Assembly: GCA_019637445.1 (NCBI GenBank)
Contig: JAHBVS010000001.1
Location: forward strand, 1,337,586 to 1,401,585
Length of the DNA: 64,000 bases
Source: Gemmatimonadaceae bacterium
Lineage (GTDB): Bacteria; Gemmatimonadota; Gemmatimonadetes; Gemmatimonadales; Gemmatimonadaceae
Reading direction: 5' to 3'
The position numbers were made by a program, and so were the translations under genes. Under the pieces are notes generated by a model that was not told the DNA's origin, made no database searches, and was given only the letters and a program-made list of their open reading frames with translations. Positions 26,086 through 33,870 of this stretch are shown here, piece by piece; the stretch's first letter is position 1; the number at the start of each line of letters is the position of its first letter.

Positions 26086-28432
26086 GGCCCGTGGTGGGCG
26101 ATTCATCACTACGACCGTTGAGGTCGAGGGGCGCGTCGAGCAGCGCGTCGTGGAGGTGCCGGCGTTCGAGATGGAGCCGTGGACCGAAAACGAGGAGCTC
26201 ACACACGTCGGCGCGCGCGCCCGTCGGGTGGACGGTCTTGCCAAGGCCTCCGGGCGGCCGGGCTATACCACGGACCTGCGGCGCCCGAACCAGGCGTACG
26301 CCGCCATCCTGCGCTCCACCGTGGCGCGCGGGCGCGTGACGGCACTCCACACGGACACAGCGCGCGCAGTGCCTGGTGTGCTCGACGTTCTGCTGGCCGC
26401 GGACGTGCCCGCCCGCACGCGACTTTTCGGCCAGGAGATCACCTACGCCGGCCAACCCCTGGCGGCGGTGTGCGCGGAGTCGCAGGAGATCGCCGACCGT
26501 GCCGTTGCATTGATTCGCGTCGAGTTCGAGCGGCTTCCACACGCGGTAACCGTTGCGCAGGCCACCGCTCCCGACGCGGCGCCCGTGCGGCCGCGGCTGG
26601 AGAACAACCTGCTGTTCAAGGAGCCGCGAACGCATACACGCGGAGACGTCGACGCCGGACTCGAGACCGCTGATGTCGTCGTCACCCGCGAGGTTCGTAC
26701 GCCCTGCGTGCTGCACTCCGCACTCGAGCCGCACAGCGCGGTGGCTGAGTGGGACGGGGACGCACTCACTGTGTGGGAAAGCACGCAGGGCATCTACCGC
26801 GTGCGCGACAACCTCGCGAAGGCACTTGGGGTGCCGCTTTCCAACGTCCGCGTGATCTGCCAGGCCATGGGCGGCGGCTTCGGCGCCAAGAACTACGCCG
26901 GCGCGCATAGTTACATCGCCGCAGTGTTCGCGCGCCGGCTCGGCCGGCCGGTGGCCTGCTTCGTGGATCGCTACGCTGAGCAGGTGGATACGGGAAACCG
27001 GCCCGCCTCCGTGCAGCGCGTTCGCATCGGTGCGACGCGCGACGGAAAGCTGACCGCGATCGACTTGGTTGCCGAGGTGCCGTTGGGCATCGGCGGCTGG
27101 GAGGGCGGGCCCGGCGAGATCTATCACGAGATGTATCGCTGCCCGAACGTCCGCACGCACGAGACCTTCGCCTTCGTGAACACGGCGGCGATGGCGGCCT
27201 TCCGCGCGCCCGGGCACGCGGAAGGCAGCGTCGGACTCGAGATGGCAATGAATGCGCTTGCCGCTGAGCTCGGTATGGACCCACTCGAGCTGAGACGGCG
27301 CAACCTTGCAGAGCGCGATCAGAAGAAGGACCGCCCATACTCGGGCAATCGGCTGGACGAGTGCTACGCAGTCGGCGCGGAGCGATTCGGCTGGGCGCGC
27401 TGGAGCGGGCGGGCTCGGACCGTTGCCGACGCCGAGTCGCCGCGTGCTGAGGCTGTGCAGGATCCTCGGAGGGTCCCGGGCAAGCCTCATCTACGTCGTG
27501 GGGTCGCCGTCGCCGCGCAGATCTGGTCCACGGGCGGCGGCCCGCCCTGCTACGCCACCGTGCGCTTCAACAGCGACGGCAGCGCCGACGTGCTCGCCGG
27601 TTCACAGGACCTCGGCACTGGAACGCGCACCATTGTCGCGCAGGTTGCTGCGGAGGCGCTGGGGCATGGACTGAACCAGGTGCGGGCCGTCATCGGCGAC
27701 ACGGGCGCGGCCCCGTACGCCGGTAACTCCTGGGGCTCGATGACCGTGGCCTCGCTGGCACCCGCCGTCCGGATGGCGGCGGCGGACGCGCGCAACGCAT
27801 TGCTCGACGCCGCAAGCGGCTTGCTCAACGTGCCCAAGGACGCTCTGGAGACCAAGGACGGCGTGGTGTCCGTGCGCGACACGGATCGCTCGATGACCTT
27901 CAAGGAGATCACCGGCAAGCTCGGCTCCGTGATGATCCAAGGGCACGGCTCGCGCGGCCCCAATCCGCAGGACGCGGCGATCGTGACGACTGGCGCGCAG
28001 TTCGCCGAAGTCGAGGTGGATGCCGAGACCGGCGTCGTGCGTGTGCTGCGCATCGTGGCGGTGCACGACGCCGGCCGCATCGTGAACCCCACACTGGCCG
28101 AGTCGCAACTCGAGGGCGGCATCATCCAGGGGTTGGGCTTCGCGCTCTTTGAGGAACGTGCGCTCGACACGCGGATGGGCCTGCCGCTCAATGTCGGGCT
28201 TCACGACTACAAGATTCCGACGCTGGCGGATGTCCCGGCGATCGATGGGCACTTCCTTGATGGCGCGGACACGAAGGCGAACCATGTCGGCGCGCGCGGG
28301 ATTGCCGAACCGGCCATTGTGCCGACAGCGCCGGCGATTGCGGGCGCCGTCGCGGACGCGTTGGGGGTTGAGGTGCTGGAGCTGCCGTTGACGCCCTGGC
28401 GTGTGCTGGCGGCGCTCGACAACAAGGCCTAG
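26078..28432 (+). CDS. Molybdenum hydroxylase large subunit (xanthine dehydrogenase family)
   Basis: The protein has 784 residues. The N-terminal domain begins after a 45-residue leader with VDGLAKASGRPGYTTDLRRPNQAYAAI in two blocks, typical of the family. The cofactor-binding part has CQAMGGGFGAKNY. Near the end, ARGIAEPAIVPTAPAIAGAV holds the conserved catalytic Glu in GxxEP. It binds the molybdopterin cofactor and hydroxylates a carbon atom of a substrate that the sequence does not reveal (purine, aldehyde or aromatic). The FAD subunit is not adjacent; the likely partner is at 31430. The genome also has a tungstate/molybdate importer in this window. Confidence 0.93.
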   Translation: MAEARGGRFITTTVEVEGRVEQRVVEVPAFEMEPWTENEELTHVGARARRVDGLAKASGRPGYTTDLRRPNQAYAAILRSTVARGRVTALHTDTARAVPGVLDVLLAADVPARTRLFGQEITYAGQPLAAVCAESQEIADRAVALIRVEFERLPHAVTVAQATAPDAAPVRPRLENNLLFKEPRTHTRGDVDAGLETADVVVTREVRTPCVLHSALEPHSAVAEWDGDALTVWESTQGIYRVRDNLAKALGVPLSNVRVICQAMGGGFGAKNYAGAHSYIAAVFARRLGRPVACFVDRYAEQVDTGNRPASVQRVRIGATRDGKLTAIDLVAEVPLGIGGWEGGPGEIYHEMYRCPNVRTHETFAFVNTAAMAAFRAPGHAEGSVGLEMAMNALAAELGMDPLELRRRNLAERDQKKDRPYSGNRLDECYAVGAERFGWARWSGRARTVADAESPRAEAVQDPRRVPGKPHLRRGVAVAAQIWSTGGGPPCYATVRFNSDGSADVLAGSQDLGTGTRTIVAQVAAEALGHGLNQVRAVIGDTGAAPYAGNSWGSMTVASLAPAVRMAAADARNALLDAASGLLNVPKDALETKDGVVSVRDTDRSMTFKEITGKLGSVMIQGHGSRGPNPQDAAIVTTGAQFAEVEVDAETGVVRVLRIVAVHDAGRIVNPTLAESQLEGGIIQGLGFALFEERALDTRMGLPLNVGLHDYKIPTLADVPAIDGHFLDGADTKANHVGARGIAEPAIVPTAPAIAGAVADALGVEVLELPLTPWRVLAALDNKA

Positions 28433-28496
28433 GTCGGGCTCGGCTGCGGACGTTCGCGCTCCGTCGGCTGCGGACCCGCTGACCCGTTGCGGCTGA

Positions 28497-28808
28497 CTAC
28501 GCGCGCCAAGGCGGCGCCGAGCCGGGCTTCCGCTTCAGGGCGGGATTCTTTCGATACAGCGTCGCGGTGCGGCCAATGACCTGAATCACCTCTGCCTTCA
28601 CACGGGCCGCGAGGTCGTTGGCCGCCTGCTTGGCGCTGACTTCCGCGTTCTTGTTCAGCTGGATTTTGACCAGCTCGCGCGCACGCAGCGTCTCATCAAG
28701 GGCGGCGATCAGCGTGCCGGACAGGCCCTCGTCGCCCACGTGCACCAGCGCCTTCAGTGTATTGCACTCGGAGCGCAGCGCTGCGCGCTCCTTGCCCGTC
28801 ATCGTCAT
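28497..28808 (-). CDS. yhbY: YhbY-type RNA-binding protein (CRM domain)
   Basis: The protein has 103 residues, a single CRM domain. It has LTGKER-like MTGKERAALRSECNTLKAL at the start, VHVGDEGLS, LKIQL-like ELVKIQLNKNAE, and VIQVIGRTATLYRKNP, the hallmark near the end. YhbY associates with ribosomal precursors and helps assembly of the large subunit. It begins inside the last codons of the M23 peptidase gene (ATGA), an unusual partner. Confidence 0.9.
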   Translation of the reverse strand: MTMTGKERAALRSECNTLKALVHVGDEGLSGTLIAALDETLRARELVKIQLNKNAEVSAKQAANDLAARVKAEVIQVIGRTATLYRKNPALKRKPGSAPPWRA

Positions 28809-29368
28809 CGCCTTTTGCCCTTCTTCCTGAGGTAGGGGATCGGGTTCACCGGGTCGCCCGTCCACCACATGCGGCTGTTCACGTAGCGCAGTAGTTGGTA
28901 GTGGAGGTGCGGGGCGTTGCGCGGGGCGTTGCCCGTGGTGCCGACCGTCCCAATGTAGTCGCCGCGGCGCACGCGCTGTCCCTCGCGCAGGCCGGGGGCC
29001 CATCGGTCGAGGTGCGCGTAGTAGTGCACGAAGCGGTTGCTGCGATCGACGATGTAGACCGTGCGACCGCCGAGGTTGTTGCTGGAGACACGACGCACGA
29101 TGCCTTCGTCGGCGGCGAGGACCGGCGTGCCGCGGCGCGCCATGACATCGAGTGCGAGGTGGGCACGGCCACCGCTGCGCGGAGCCGTGTAGGTGTCGCG
29201 CAGGTCCTTCGGGTGCACACCGTGCACCGGCACCATCATGTCGCGCGAGCGCAGATAGTCACGCTCGCTGGCCGTGCGCGGCGCACCCGGTGCCGGCGTG
29301 CCGGCGCAGGCAGCACTCAGCAGCAGCGCGGCGGTCGCGAGAATCCAAGTCGAGAAGCGGGTCATCAT
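28805..29368 (-). CDS. M23-family peptidoglycan endopeptidase lipoprotein
   Basis: The protein has 187 residues. The signal ends in the lipobox LSAAC. The LytM domain spans about residues 60-175 and shows HLALDVMAR (His and Asp zinc ligands), HYYAHLDRW and HLHYQLL (His-x-His). These are the full set of metal and catalytic residues, so it is probably an active cell-wall hydrolase rather than a degenerate adaptor. A short basic tail, LRKKGKRR, ends it. It is upstream of, and coupled to, yhbY. Confidence 0.9.
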   Translation of the reverse strand: MMTRFSTWILATAALLLSAACAGTPAPGAPRTASERDYLRSRDMMVPVHGVHPKDLRDTYTAPRSGGRAHLALDVMARRGTPVLAADEGIVRRVSSNNLGGRTVYIVDRSNRFVHYYAHLDRWAPGLREGQRVRRGDYIGTVGTTGNAPRNAPHLHYQLLRYVNSRMWWTGDPVNPIPYLRKKGKRR

Positions 29369-29407
29369 GCTGCAAACGAGCGCAAAGCCGCACGCGTCAC
29401 GTCGGGC

Positions 29408-30310
29408 CTAGGCGGGCGGCACTGCCCAAGCGAGGGCGTCAACGTACACGCGGTCGCGGCCGCGCCCCGTGATCTCGGTGGCGAGTCCCACTTCGACGAG
29501 GCGTTCGAGAGCGTCAGCGGCCGCCGGGCGCGAGCAGTCGAGCGCCTCGCTGAGGCGAGGCATGGTCGCCGCCAAGTCGAGCCGGAGCCGACCCAGCGCG
29601 CGGCGCGCGGTGATGGCCGCTCGACCCAAGGGTGCGAGGCGCGACGCGTCGTCGGCCGCATCGCGAAGCCCCGCTTTCAGGGCGACGCGTCGCGCCCGCG
29701 CCGACTCCGCCGCGGCGGCGAGCAGCAGCCGAGCCAGGCTGGCGTGATCATCGTCCGAGGACAGCGCTCTCGACTCGGCAAACGCGTCGGGGTCGACCTC
29801 GGCGAAGGGCAGGATGTGCACCCGGTGCATCAACCCGGCGGCGCCGAGCACCAACGTGGGCACGAGGTCGGCGAGGGGCAGGCTGCCGAGGGTCCGTGCC
29901 GCGTCCAGTGCGCGGAGCAACACCGAGCGCGGCTGGCCGCCGGGATTCAGGACCGCCTCGAGGGCAGTTGTCCCGAGGTCGAGCTCGGGAAGCAACGGCT
30001 GCAGTCGTGCGACGGTCAGCGGTAGGCCGGTTCGGAGCAGGCGATCGGCTTGCTCCACCACGTCGCGCGCTCGAGCCAGGCCCGTGGGCAGCGCGGCATC
30101 GTGGACGGGGTCGACGGATGCCGCGACAAGCGAAACGCGAGCTTCCGCAATACCTTGTGCTCCGGGTCTCACGGCGAGTCGGGCCGTGACATCCGCACAA
30201 AGGGCCAAGGCCACGGACGGGCTCGCGAGACTCGCCGCGAGGTCGAGTCGCGCAAGTTCATCCGTGGCGGACTCTACGAGCCTGATAATGGTGGCGATTT
30301 CCGAATTCAC
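29408..30310 (-). CDS. Fic-related protein lacking the catalytic motif, with C-terminal winged helix
   Basis: The protein has 300 residues. The C-terminal quarter, ATMPRLSEALDCSRPAAADA and then LVEVGLATEITGRGRDRVYV, is like the winged helix that ends many Fic proteins. Upstream the order of helices also follows Fic proteins, with LMHRVHILPFAEVD where an HPFxxGNGR motif would be expected. The motif itself is absent, so AMP-transferase activity is unlikely. Another reading is a DNA-binding protein of the RHE_PE00001-like type. The GTG start lies at the edge of an AT-rich gap shared with the divergent ChaN-like gene, and it could regulate it. The family call is tentative. Confidence 0.5.
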   Translation of the reverse strand: MNSEIATIIRLVESATDELARLDLAASLASPSVALALCADVTARLAVRPGAQGIAEARVSLVAASVDPVHDAALPTGLARARDVVEQADRLLRTGLPLTVARLQPLLPELDLGTTALEAVLNPGGQPRSVLLRALDAARTLGSLPLADLVPTLVLGAAGLMHRVHILPFAEVDPDAFAESRALSSDDDHASLARLLLAAAAESARARRVALKAGLRDAADDASRLAPLGRAAITARRALGRLRLDLAATMPRLSEALDCSRPAAADALERLVEVGLATEITGRGRDRVYVDALAWAVPPA

Positions 30311-30470
30311 ATAGAAGAACCGTGTTTGCGGTGAGCGGTAATATGACTTAAAGGCCTACATTTTCTTTTTGGTTGTTTGTTTGGTCTTGATTGTAGTGTG
30401 AACCTACAGAATGAGAGCTTCCAAATCTGTAGCCCTGGCCGAGTTCTACTCGTTCGATCAACACACAACT
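30311..30470. promoter_or_regulatory. AT-rich divergent intergenic region
   Basis: This 160-base stretch is clearly richer in A/T than the rest of the window (runs such as ACATTTTCTTTTTGGTTGTTT). It separates the Fic-like gene from the ChaN-like gene, so promoters of both are expected here. TAATAT (30330-30335 region) and TTGATT...CAGAAT are visible, but I cannot assign a -35/-10 pair with confidence. Confidence 0.45.
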
Positions 30471-31433
30471 ATGAAAACCAATTTTATCGCCTTATCGCTT
30501 GTTCTGCTAGTTGTCTCGGCCTGCGCGACCCCTGTTAGACAGGCGGGCGGACCGGCTGGTCGGGTCAGCGGCGGCACGCTGGCACCCCATCGCGTCTTCG
30601 ACAGTGAGACTGGGCGGTTCACCGACTTCGGCCGGTTGTTAACTGCGTCCGCCGACGCGGATGCACTCTTCCTCGGCGAGTTCCACGACGATCCCGGCAC
30701 GCACCAGCTGCAGTTCGCCATCCTGCAGGGCCTCTCGCGGCGCAGGACCGACACGCTGGTGCTCGCCATGGAGATGTTCGAACGGGACGCCCAGCCGGCG
30801 CTCGACGCCTATCTCAGGGGGGAGATCAGCGAAAGCAGCTTCCTTGAGCGCAGCCGCCCGTGGCCGAACTATGCGAGCGATTACCGGCCGCTCGTCGAGT
30901 TCGCCAAGGCGCACGGGTGGCCCGTGGTCGCGGGCAACGTGCCGCGTCGTATCGCGTCGGTTGTCGCGCGCGGTGGGCTCGGTGCCCTGGACTCACTTCC
31001 GCCTGGCGATCGCAGCTTGGTGGCAGCAGCACACAGCTGTCCTCGTGACGAGTATTGGCGCCGATTCCGCGAGGTGATGGGCGACATGTCCTCGCACGGC
31101 ATGCAGATGACGGCCGAGCAGGCGGAGGCGATGGTCTGGCGCACGTACGAGGCGCAGTGCGTGAAGGACGAGGCGATGGGCGAGGCAGTCGCAGCCGCCA
31201 TCGCGCAACACCGGACCCTGGTCGTGCACCCGAACGGCGCCTTCCACTCGGACTTTGCCCTCGGCACGGTTGAGCGGACGCAGCGTCGCGCGCCGAGCGC
31301 CAGGCTCATCGTGGTCAGCTTCATCCCGGTGCCGAACCTCGCCACAGTCGATCCGCAGGAGCACCGCGCGCGTGGCGATTTCATCGTCTTCACGCAGGCA
31401 CCGCCGCGCGCGGACTCCTCGTCGGCGCCGTGA
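30471..31433 (+). CDS. ChaN-family haem-binding-like lipoprotein
   Basis: The protein has 320 residues. The ATG chosen gives a lipoprotein signal (FIALSLVLLVVSAC); an upstream in-frame start would add 20 residues before it. The mature part has LFLGEFHDDPGTHQLQ, VLAMEMFERDAQPALDAYL, and WPVVAGNVPRR, the conserved blocks of the ChaN/Cofac_haem_bdg family, including the conserved GE-x-HDD and GNxPR motifs. ChaN of Campylobacter binds haem pairs at the outer membrane. It overlaps the next gene (GTGA), so a shared transcript with the FAD subunit gene is expected. That link is unusual. Confidence 0.85.
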   Translation: MKTNFIALSLVLLVVSACATPVRQAGGPAGRVSGGTLAPHRVFDSETGRFTDFGRLLTASADADALFLGEFHDDPGTHQLQFAILQGLSRRRTDTLVLAMEMFERDAQPALDAYLRGEISESSFLERSRPWPNYASDYRPLVEFAKAHGWPVVAGNVPRRIASVVARGGLGALDSLPPGDRSLVAAAHSCPRDEYWRRFREVMGDMSSHGMQMTAEQAEAMVWRTYEAQCVKDEAMGEAVAAAIAQHRTLVVHPNGAFHSDFALGTVERTQRRAPSARLIVVSFIPVPNLATVDPQEHRARGDFIVFTQAPPRADSSSAP

Positions 31434-32392
31434 GCTTTCGCTACACGCACGCAACCTCGCTCGATGAGGCGCTCACGGTGCTTGCCGCATCGGGTACGTT
31501 GCCAGTCGCGGGGGGAAGCGACCTTCTCCCCTGCTACAACGACGGCATCCTGGCCCCCACGGAAGTCGTTGACGTCAGGCAGGTCCCGGAACTGCACGAC
31601 GTGGTTTTGCACGCCGACGGAAGCGCGAGCATTGGCGCGGCCGTAAGCATCGCGGACCTCGCCGAGCACGGTGCACTCGGGGAGCGGTTCCCACTCCTGC
31701 GCGACGCCTGCGCGAGCGTCGGCACGCCGGCGCTCCGAAACCAGGGCAGCCTCGGCGGCAACCTCGCGCAGCGGCATCACTGCTGGTACTTCCGCCGCGG
31801 TGTCGGATGCTTCAAGCGCGGCGGTACGCACTGCGCTGCCGTGGACGGCGAACACCAGTACCACGGCATCGTGGCCGACGGGACCTGCCGTGCAGTTCAC
31901 CCGAGCGACCCAGCCGTGGCGCTCGAAGTATTGGACGCCAGCATCCAGGTCGCGCGCGCGGGATCGGCCATGCGCAGCCTATCGCTGGAGCAGTTCTACG
32001 ACGGTGCGGCCACCGACCCCAGGCGCGAGGCGCAGCTGGATGCTGGCGACTTGATTGTTGCCGTGCACCTGCCCGCCGCCAGTGCTGGGGGCACCCAACA
32101 CTGGGAAAAGCTGATGCAGCGCGGGGCGTGGGACTTCGCGCTGGCCTCCTGCGCCGCGCAGCGGCGACGCGACGGCAGCGTACGCATGGCCCTCGGGGGC
32201 GTGGCGCTGCATCCGTGGCGGGTCGCCCTCTCGGTTGAGGAGGACGTGGCCGTGGGCGGACTCGATGACGAGTCCGTGGATGCCCTCGCCGAGCGCGCGC
32301 TCTACGATGCCGTACCGCTGGCACACAACGGCTTCAAGGTGGCGATGGCGCAGGCGCTGCTGCGGCGGGCCATGCGGGCGATCGCCTCGTAG
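31430..32392 (+). CDS. Molybdenum hydroxylase FAD subunit, with extra cysteines for a 4Fe-4S cluster
   Basis: The protein has 320 residues with the FAD_binding_5 fold: LPVAGGSDLLP, IGAAVSIADL, LRNQGSLGGNL, the typical flavin-binding loops. Between about residues 118 and 153 are four cysteines (Cys118 in CWYFRRG, Cys127 in GCFKRGG, Cys135, Cys153 in GTCRAVHPSD). The same pattern is known from subunits such as E. coli PaoB that carry a [4Fe-4S] cluster. It is the missing partner of the small and large subunits 3 kb upstream. It is cut off from them by four unrelated genes, three of them on the other strand or from other pathways. Confidence 0.9.
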   Translation: MSFRYTHATSLDEALTVLAASGTLPVAGGSDLLPCYNDGILAPTEVVDVRQVPELHDVVLHADGSASIGAAVSIADLAEHGALGERFPLLRDACASVGTPALRNQGSLGGNLAQRHHCWYFRRGVGCFKRGGTHCAAVDGEHQYHGIVADGTCRAVHPSDPAVALEVLDASIQVARAGSAMRSLSLEQFYDGAATDPRREAQLDAGDLIVAVHLPAASAGGTQHWEKLMQRGAWDFALASCAAQRRRDGSVRMALGGVALHPWRVALSVEEDVAVGGLDDESVDALAERALYDAVPLAHNGFKVAMAQALLRRAMRAIAS

Positions 32393-32501
32393 GCGGGCCT
32401 TCAAACCCTCGAGGGCCCGCATCGGTCAGAGTGGAATGCGAAACCCTCGCGCACGGCGTGCGTACGAGGGGACGACAGCACTCTCACTCAGGACGCTTCC
32501 G

Positions 32502-33677
32502 ATGCGCAACATCCATCGCGTACTGCCCCTCGCGGCGCTCGCCCTCGCGACGGCGGCCCCGCAGCTGCGGGCCCAGGACGACCATAGCGGCCCGCGGGCC
32601 CGCAAGGTCATTTCGATTGGCAACTATCCACGGGTTGATGGTATCCGCATCAACTTCCGAGATCGCGAGCTCGACCGCGTGCGCGGCGCGAACATCACGA
32701 TCTGGAGTCCCTACGACGACTACATCGGCGGCACGGTGACGGGCGCGGCCATCGGCCTCCCGATCACGGCCGCCGAGAACATTTACGGCGTGTCGTTCGG
32801 CATCTTCGGCGTAGCTGCGGAGAACGACATGACGGGCATCAATTTCGGCGGCGTCGGCGTCGGCGCTGGCGGCACGATGTCCGGCATCAGCTTTGGTCTT
32901 GTCGGCGCTGGCGCGGGCAATGATGTGCGCGGCGCGGCGGTGGGCGGCATTGGAGTAGGTGCGGGCGGTTCCATCCGCGGCGTGATGCTTGGCGGTGTCG
33001 GCGCTGGCGCGGGCGGTGAGCTGCGCGGCTTGGCGCTGGGCGGCGTCGGTGCGGCGGCGGGCGGCGACGTTCGCGGCATTCTGGCCGGTGGAATCGGGGC
33101 CGGGGCCGGTGGTGACCTGCGCGGCGCCGCGATCGGCGGTGTGGGCGTTGGCGCGGGTGGGTCCGCGCGCGGCCTGCTCGCTGGCGGCATCGGGGTCGGC
33201 GCGGGCGGCTCGGTGCGCGGCATCGCCGTCGGCGGTGTTGGCGTCGGTGCCGGCGGTTCCGTGCGCGGCATCGCCGTCGGCGGCATCGGTGTCGGGGCCG
33301 GCGGAGGCATCACGGGGCTGTCGGTGGGTGGAGTCGGTGTCGGTTCCGGCGGTACGCTGCGCTGGGTCTCCATCGGCGGCGTCGGTGTCGGCGCGCCGCG
33401 GATTGAAGGACTGGCCGTTGCCTCGATGGTCGGTGCCGAAACCACTCAGGGTGTGATCATCGCACCGATCCTCTTCCGCACCGAACGTGGTGGCCAGGCG
33501 ACGGGCGTGAACGTCTCGAGCGTGAATGCGATTCGCGGCTTCCAGCAGGGCGTGAGCATCGGCCTTGTGAACTACGCCGAACGGTTGCGCGGCATCCAGC
33601 TAGGGGCCGTCAACATCGTTCGCGACAACCCGGCTCCGTTCAAGGTGTTGCCGCTCATCAACTTCGGGCGCGAATAG
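32502..33677 (+). CDS. Secreted Gly-rich repeat protein (LA_2272 surface-repeat type)
   Basis: The protein has 391 residues and a signal peptide ending at LRAQ. Residues 116-306 are about twelve copies of a 16-residue unit, GGVGVGAGGSVRGIAV with small changes. The positions of Gly and of alternating hydrophobic residues suggest a regular beta-helix or solenoid. The C-terminal part (TGVNVSSVN, GVSIGLVNYAERLRGIQLG, VNIV) matches the repeat of LA_2272-type surface proteins first named in Leptospira. Cell-surface exposure is likely; the function is unknown. Before the ATG is a GC-rich inverted repeat (CCCTCG...CGAGGG, about 32445-32470) of unclear meaning. Confidence 0.78.
   Translation: MRNIHRVLPLAALALATAAPQLRAQDDHSGPRARKVISIGNYPRVDGIRINFRDRELDRVRGANITIWSPYDDYIGGTVTGAAIGLPITAAENIYGVSFGIFGVAAENDMTGINFGGVGVGAGGTMSGISFGLVGAGAGNDVRGAAVGGIGVGAGGSIRGVMLGGVGAGAGGELRGLALGGVGAAAGGDVRGILAGGIGAGAGGDLRGAAIGGVGVGAGGSARGLLAGGIGVGAGGSVRGIAVGGVGVGAGGSVRGIAVGGIGVGAGGGITGLSVGGVGVGSGGTLRWVSIGGVGVGAPRIEGLAVASMVGAETTQGVIIAPILFRTERGGQATGVNVSSVNAIRGFQQGVSIGLVNYAERLRGIQLGAVNIVRDNPAPFKVLPLINFGRE
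32847..33420 (+). repeat. Coding 48-base tandem repeat, about twelve copies
   Basis: The DNA repeats in steps of 48 bases in frame with the 16-residue protein unit. Two neighbouring copies, at about 33199-33290, are almost identical at DNA level (both contain GTGCGCGGCATCGCCGTCGG), which points to recent unit duplication. Other copies have drifted. Confidence 0.8.
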
Positions 33678-33778
33678 GCGTCGAGGCTGGCTCGCACGTT
33701 TCAGGCGCACGGTTCGGTGCCGATTCGGCTGGGGCAGCCGCTGCGCTCGTAGCGCGAGTTGCGCTGGCGAGTAGGTTC

Positions 33779-33811
33779 GACGGGGGACAGGGCAACGCCC
33801 TGTCCCCCGTC
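33779..33811 (+). terminator. Perfect 15-bp hairpin after the repeat protein
   Basis: GACGGGGGACAGGGC pairs without a mismatch with GCCCTGTCCCCCGTC around an AAC loop. It lies about 100 bases after the stop of the repeat gene and 60 bases before the next gene on the same strand. The following sequence (TGCGTTGTTCGG) is only weakly T-rich. It is probably a terminator. Confidence 0.6.
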
Positions 33812-33870
33812 TGCGTTGTTCGGAGGTCCCGGCAGGACCCAGACTTGTTCACCGTAGCCTGAGGGTTGCT

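Noticed and set aside
28433-28496. Short repeat CGGCTGCGGAC after the large hydroxylase subunit
   Set aside because: Only two copies in 64 bases with no stem or T-tract; not enough to call a terminator or element.
30411-30470. An upstream ATG as start of the ChaN-like protein
   Set aside because: It would put 20 residues before a perfect lipoprotein signal; the ATG at 30471 is better.
32847-33420. Regular 48-base repeats that could suggest a CRISPR array
   Set aside because: The repeats are in frame, code for a 16-residue protein unit, have no spacers and no cas genes nearby.
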